Shown piece after piece: positions 46,101-46,693 of a stretch of DNA of 46,693 bases. Made by a program: the position numbers and the translations under genes. The stretch covers positions 1-46,693 of the forward strand of contig CAYTCW010000016.1 of the NCBI GenBank assembly GCA_964436235.1, written 5' to 3'. Position 1 is the stretch's first letter. Each line of letters begins with the position of its first letter. The stretch is from UBA9980 sp964436235. Its GTDB lineage: Bacteria; Muiribacteriota; UBA9980. Under the pieces are notes generated by a model. It made no database searches. It saw nothing but the letters and a program-made list of their open reading frames with translations, and was not told where the DNA came from.

Positions 46101-46693
46101 GCCGCCGGCGGGCCCCATTCCAGCATCGCCGTTTAAATCGAATGCCATTATTTCGGGAGTCATGGCGTTTTTAACGCGGTATAGCTGAGCTTCCGTTGAA
46201 GAGGTGAGACCGGCGTAAGCCTTGACCTCATAGGTGCCGTCGACGATAAAATCAGGCACGTTGAATTTAACCTCGAAGCGACCCTCGCCGTCGGTGTATA
46301 TAGTAGAGCCTCCGAAAACCCAGTCGTCGGAATAAGCCGGCGTATCGTAAACAGTCATGGTGGAGTTGTTAAATTTTATATAAGCGCCGTAATAATTAGG
46401 AACGAAGCCGCTGCCGGTGACATAGACCGCCGAGCCGCCCGGACCGCTGTCTGTTACGCCCGTGCGGTCTGAAATGGCGATAGCCGGCGTGCGGTAGTTA
46501 TTTACATTGAAAATTATTTTGTTTGAAAGCGTGTTGTCTATCTGGGCGTACACTTCGTGCGTTCCGTCGAGAACGTCGGGCGCGGGGAACGTGACTTCAA
46601 AATTACCGTTTTCATCGGCGTTAATAAGCGAAGTGATGACGCTGCAATTTGGAAAGGTGGCGGTTTTATTGACTGATTGGCCGATGCCGTCGA
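43179..46693 (-). CDS. Giant TIG/IPT-repeat surface protein (5' end beyond window, contains assembly gap)
   Basis: The frame is open from the right edge to the stop at 43179; the GTG at 46553 is internal, because repeat sequence continues upstream of it (FEVTFPAPDVLDGTHEV). At least 1170 residues are implied. The N-terminal part has three or more Ig-like TIG/IPT units with the recurring pattern SGPGGSAVYVTGSGF-like opening and GRFEVKFNVP-like strand; the middle has further beta-rich repeats (about residues 390-620 of the listed frame). Just before the gap is SCSCGKSHP, a possible metal site. The C-terminal part (AYVGDTTSEVKYLGAEYGN onward) is unidentified. A 100-base run of N splits it, so continuity of frame is assumed. 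Likely exported; its signal peptide is not in the window. Confidence 0.75.
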   Translation of the reverse strand, partial: DGIGQSVNKTATFPNCSVITSLINADENGNFEVTFPAPDVLDGTHEVYAQIDNTLSNKIIFNVNNYRTPAIAISDRTGVTDSGPGGSAVYVTGSGFVPNYYGAYIKFNNSTMTVYDTPAYSDDWVFGGSTIYTDGEGRFEVKFNVPDFIVDGTYEVKAYAGLTSSTEAQLYRVKNAMTPEIMAFDLNGDAGMGPAGGELICNGAYFPPMANNIKIKFDSVELELINTTVLYPDDSVSPSERTLRSDNLGRFEIRCALPAGLADGIYNVVALINNAPVSNVVTYKIGTPVFAPALTIFDTAAPHTSGPATEIVTVHGSGFAPSTGDLEIFLGEDKLNITPADGYAGSAVISPDYKITTDLNGCFSVKFTVPMRAPGDFFIKAASAGVTTPQYPYSITPISTFYSSINSDFSTNNDSFDKTVNTLMYLKVVSTDLAKDAINHAKFSVECAYHTGAEKHIVANINLTNNNDYTYTGLFDWSAYDNIHNGVWQVNFYLEDANGKIYNPNKVINVTGTSVATQSSALSINANLSSADYAFANNSTLYYKIQSNVVSMFAITAKTVKLACAANWYGLGGGAHFYNLTDLTNNMDETYNGSYNLSGLGAIHYGMWVLNLKIQDSFPKVYEVIKEIFLFSSNSELRAIVSGNKYFGETYDIKHDGNRSDTNLLTPYPVFNSNGKLYIVFNAAPAAAASKVNYSSVTTSDFKLEFSEFNDFPIDNYKNNPSVVIEKRGKPKTVSTALFNLSNNSNGLFTAEVDLTSAGITSVRRSFDLYFRVTMRVIDTAFVTAQITTCPHQIDYSNSQVPSYVELNKNTPKGFSPFDRFFKYMKNNYGEIYRTAKSNTPDKISVAGVRNSAAPPSNDKTGSCSCGKSHPAKNGFLSYIFDNYLKPSSAMAAVYSGXXXXXXXXXXXXXXXXXXXXXXXXXXXXXXXXXXAYVGDTTSEVKYLGAEYGNGWFSFLGGHDPRFVSTYRLILDNVLIGSFSTNNPPNATSISYGILDWNNTNNGYSEDEKDYKASVLYGCGQPLFGEISLSYPGDIATTPIIDSIPYCFEEATRDAITKRYSDDIKTPRAEGENGERTYSNYDEGSSRYVLVPIVTNYYTNGTPVYTSAQNTFNTPKYIYKIVGRDKVRIKRYALFFLSGNDAKPNTDPVYNEVGALRHGEVRAKFIGYLK
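43899..43998. other. Assembly gap (100 N)
   Basis: Exactly 100 undetermined bases, the usual placeholder for a scaffold gap of unknown size. It lies inside the TIG-repeat gene, so the true distance and reading frame across it are unknown. Confidence 0.98.

Overview
This window (about 46.7 kb, moderately AT-rich, tightly packed) looks like chromosome from an uncultivated, deep-branching diderm bacterium. A Flp/Tad-type outer-membrane secretin, several lipoproteins with clear lipoboxes and a likely outer-membrane beta-barrel ending in Phe all argue for an outer membrane. NHL, FN3, parallel beta-helix and TIG-repeat surface proteins, PilZ/GGDEF/NtrBC signalling, frequent TTG/GTG starts and a 100-N scaffold gap fit a metagenome-assembled genome. 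A phylum of the Riflebacteria/Wallbacteria kind is only a guess. I see no rRNA, tRNA, CRISPR array, insertion sequence or phage gene.

Layout. 1-2.75 kb (minus): a partial B12-binding radical SAM enzyme behind prfB, driven by a consensus sigma-70 promoter that leaves almost no 5' leader. 2.8-8.4 kb (plus): a DUF711/UPF0210 protein, then a signalling block of PilZ protein, membrane-anchored TPR protein, sensor histidine kinase and NtrC-type sigma-54 activator. 8.5-12.1 kb: two exported NHL beta-propeller proteins. 12.2-17.9 kb: TPR lipoprotein, minC, minD, an acyl-CoA-dehydratase-activase-like pair (COG3581 + BadF-type ATPase), a Trm112-like zinc protein and a TIM-barrel isomerase, with short or overlapping junctions. 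18-24.8 kb: GGDEF-TPR protein, full-length smc and an unknown membrane protein. 24.9-30.7 kb: secreted M14 carboxypeptidase, FN3 lipoprotein, and a ComEA-like HhH protein fused to a probable barrel. 30.8-35.8 kb: pgeF, HEAT-repeat protein, zinc-ribbon protein, a degenerate HisRS/HisZ-like protein, and ptsI, closed by a strong terminator. 35.9-46.7 kb (minus): cpaB, cpaC, a small lipoprotein and a large parallel beta-helix lipoprotein in one run, and upstream of them a very large TIG-repeat protein that contains the assembly gap and runs off the right edge.

How it fits together. Core functions (translation termination, chromosome condensation, division-site placement, PTS enzyme I) are interleaved with an elaborate cell-surface and pilus programme and with c-di-GMP / two-component control genes. 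The most interesting points are: recurrent near-leaderless promoters; a MinCD pair without MinE joined to a dehydratase-activase-like pair lacking its usual middle component; a HisRS/HisZ-like paralogue overlapping ptsI and preceded by a leader hairpin; and a cpaBC module whose next genes are surface lipoproteins rather than the usual pilus ATPases.
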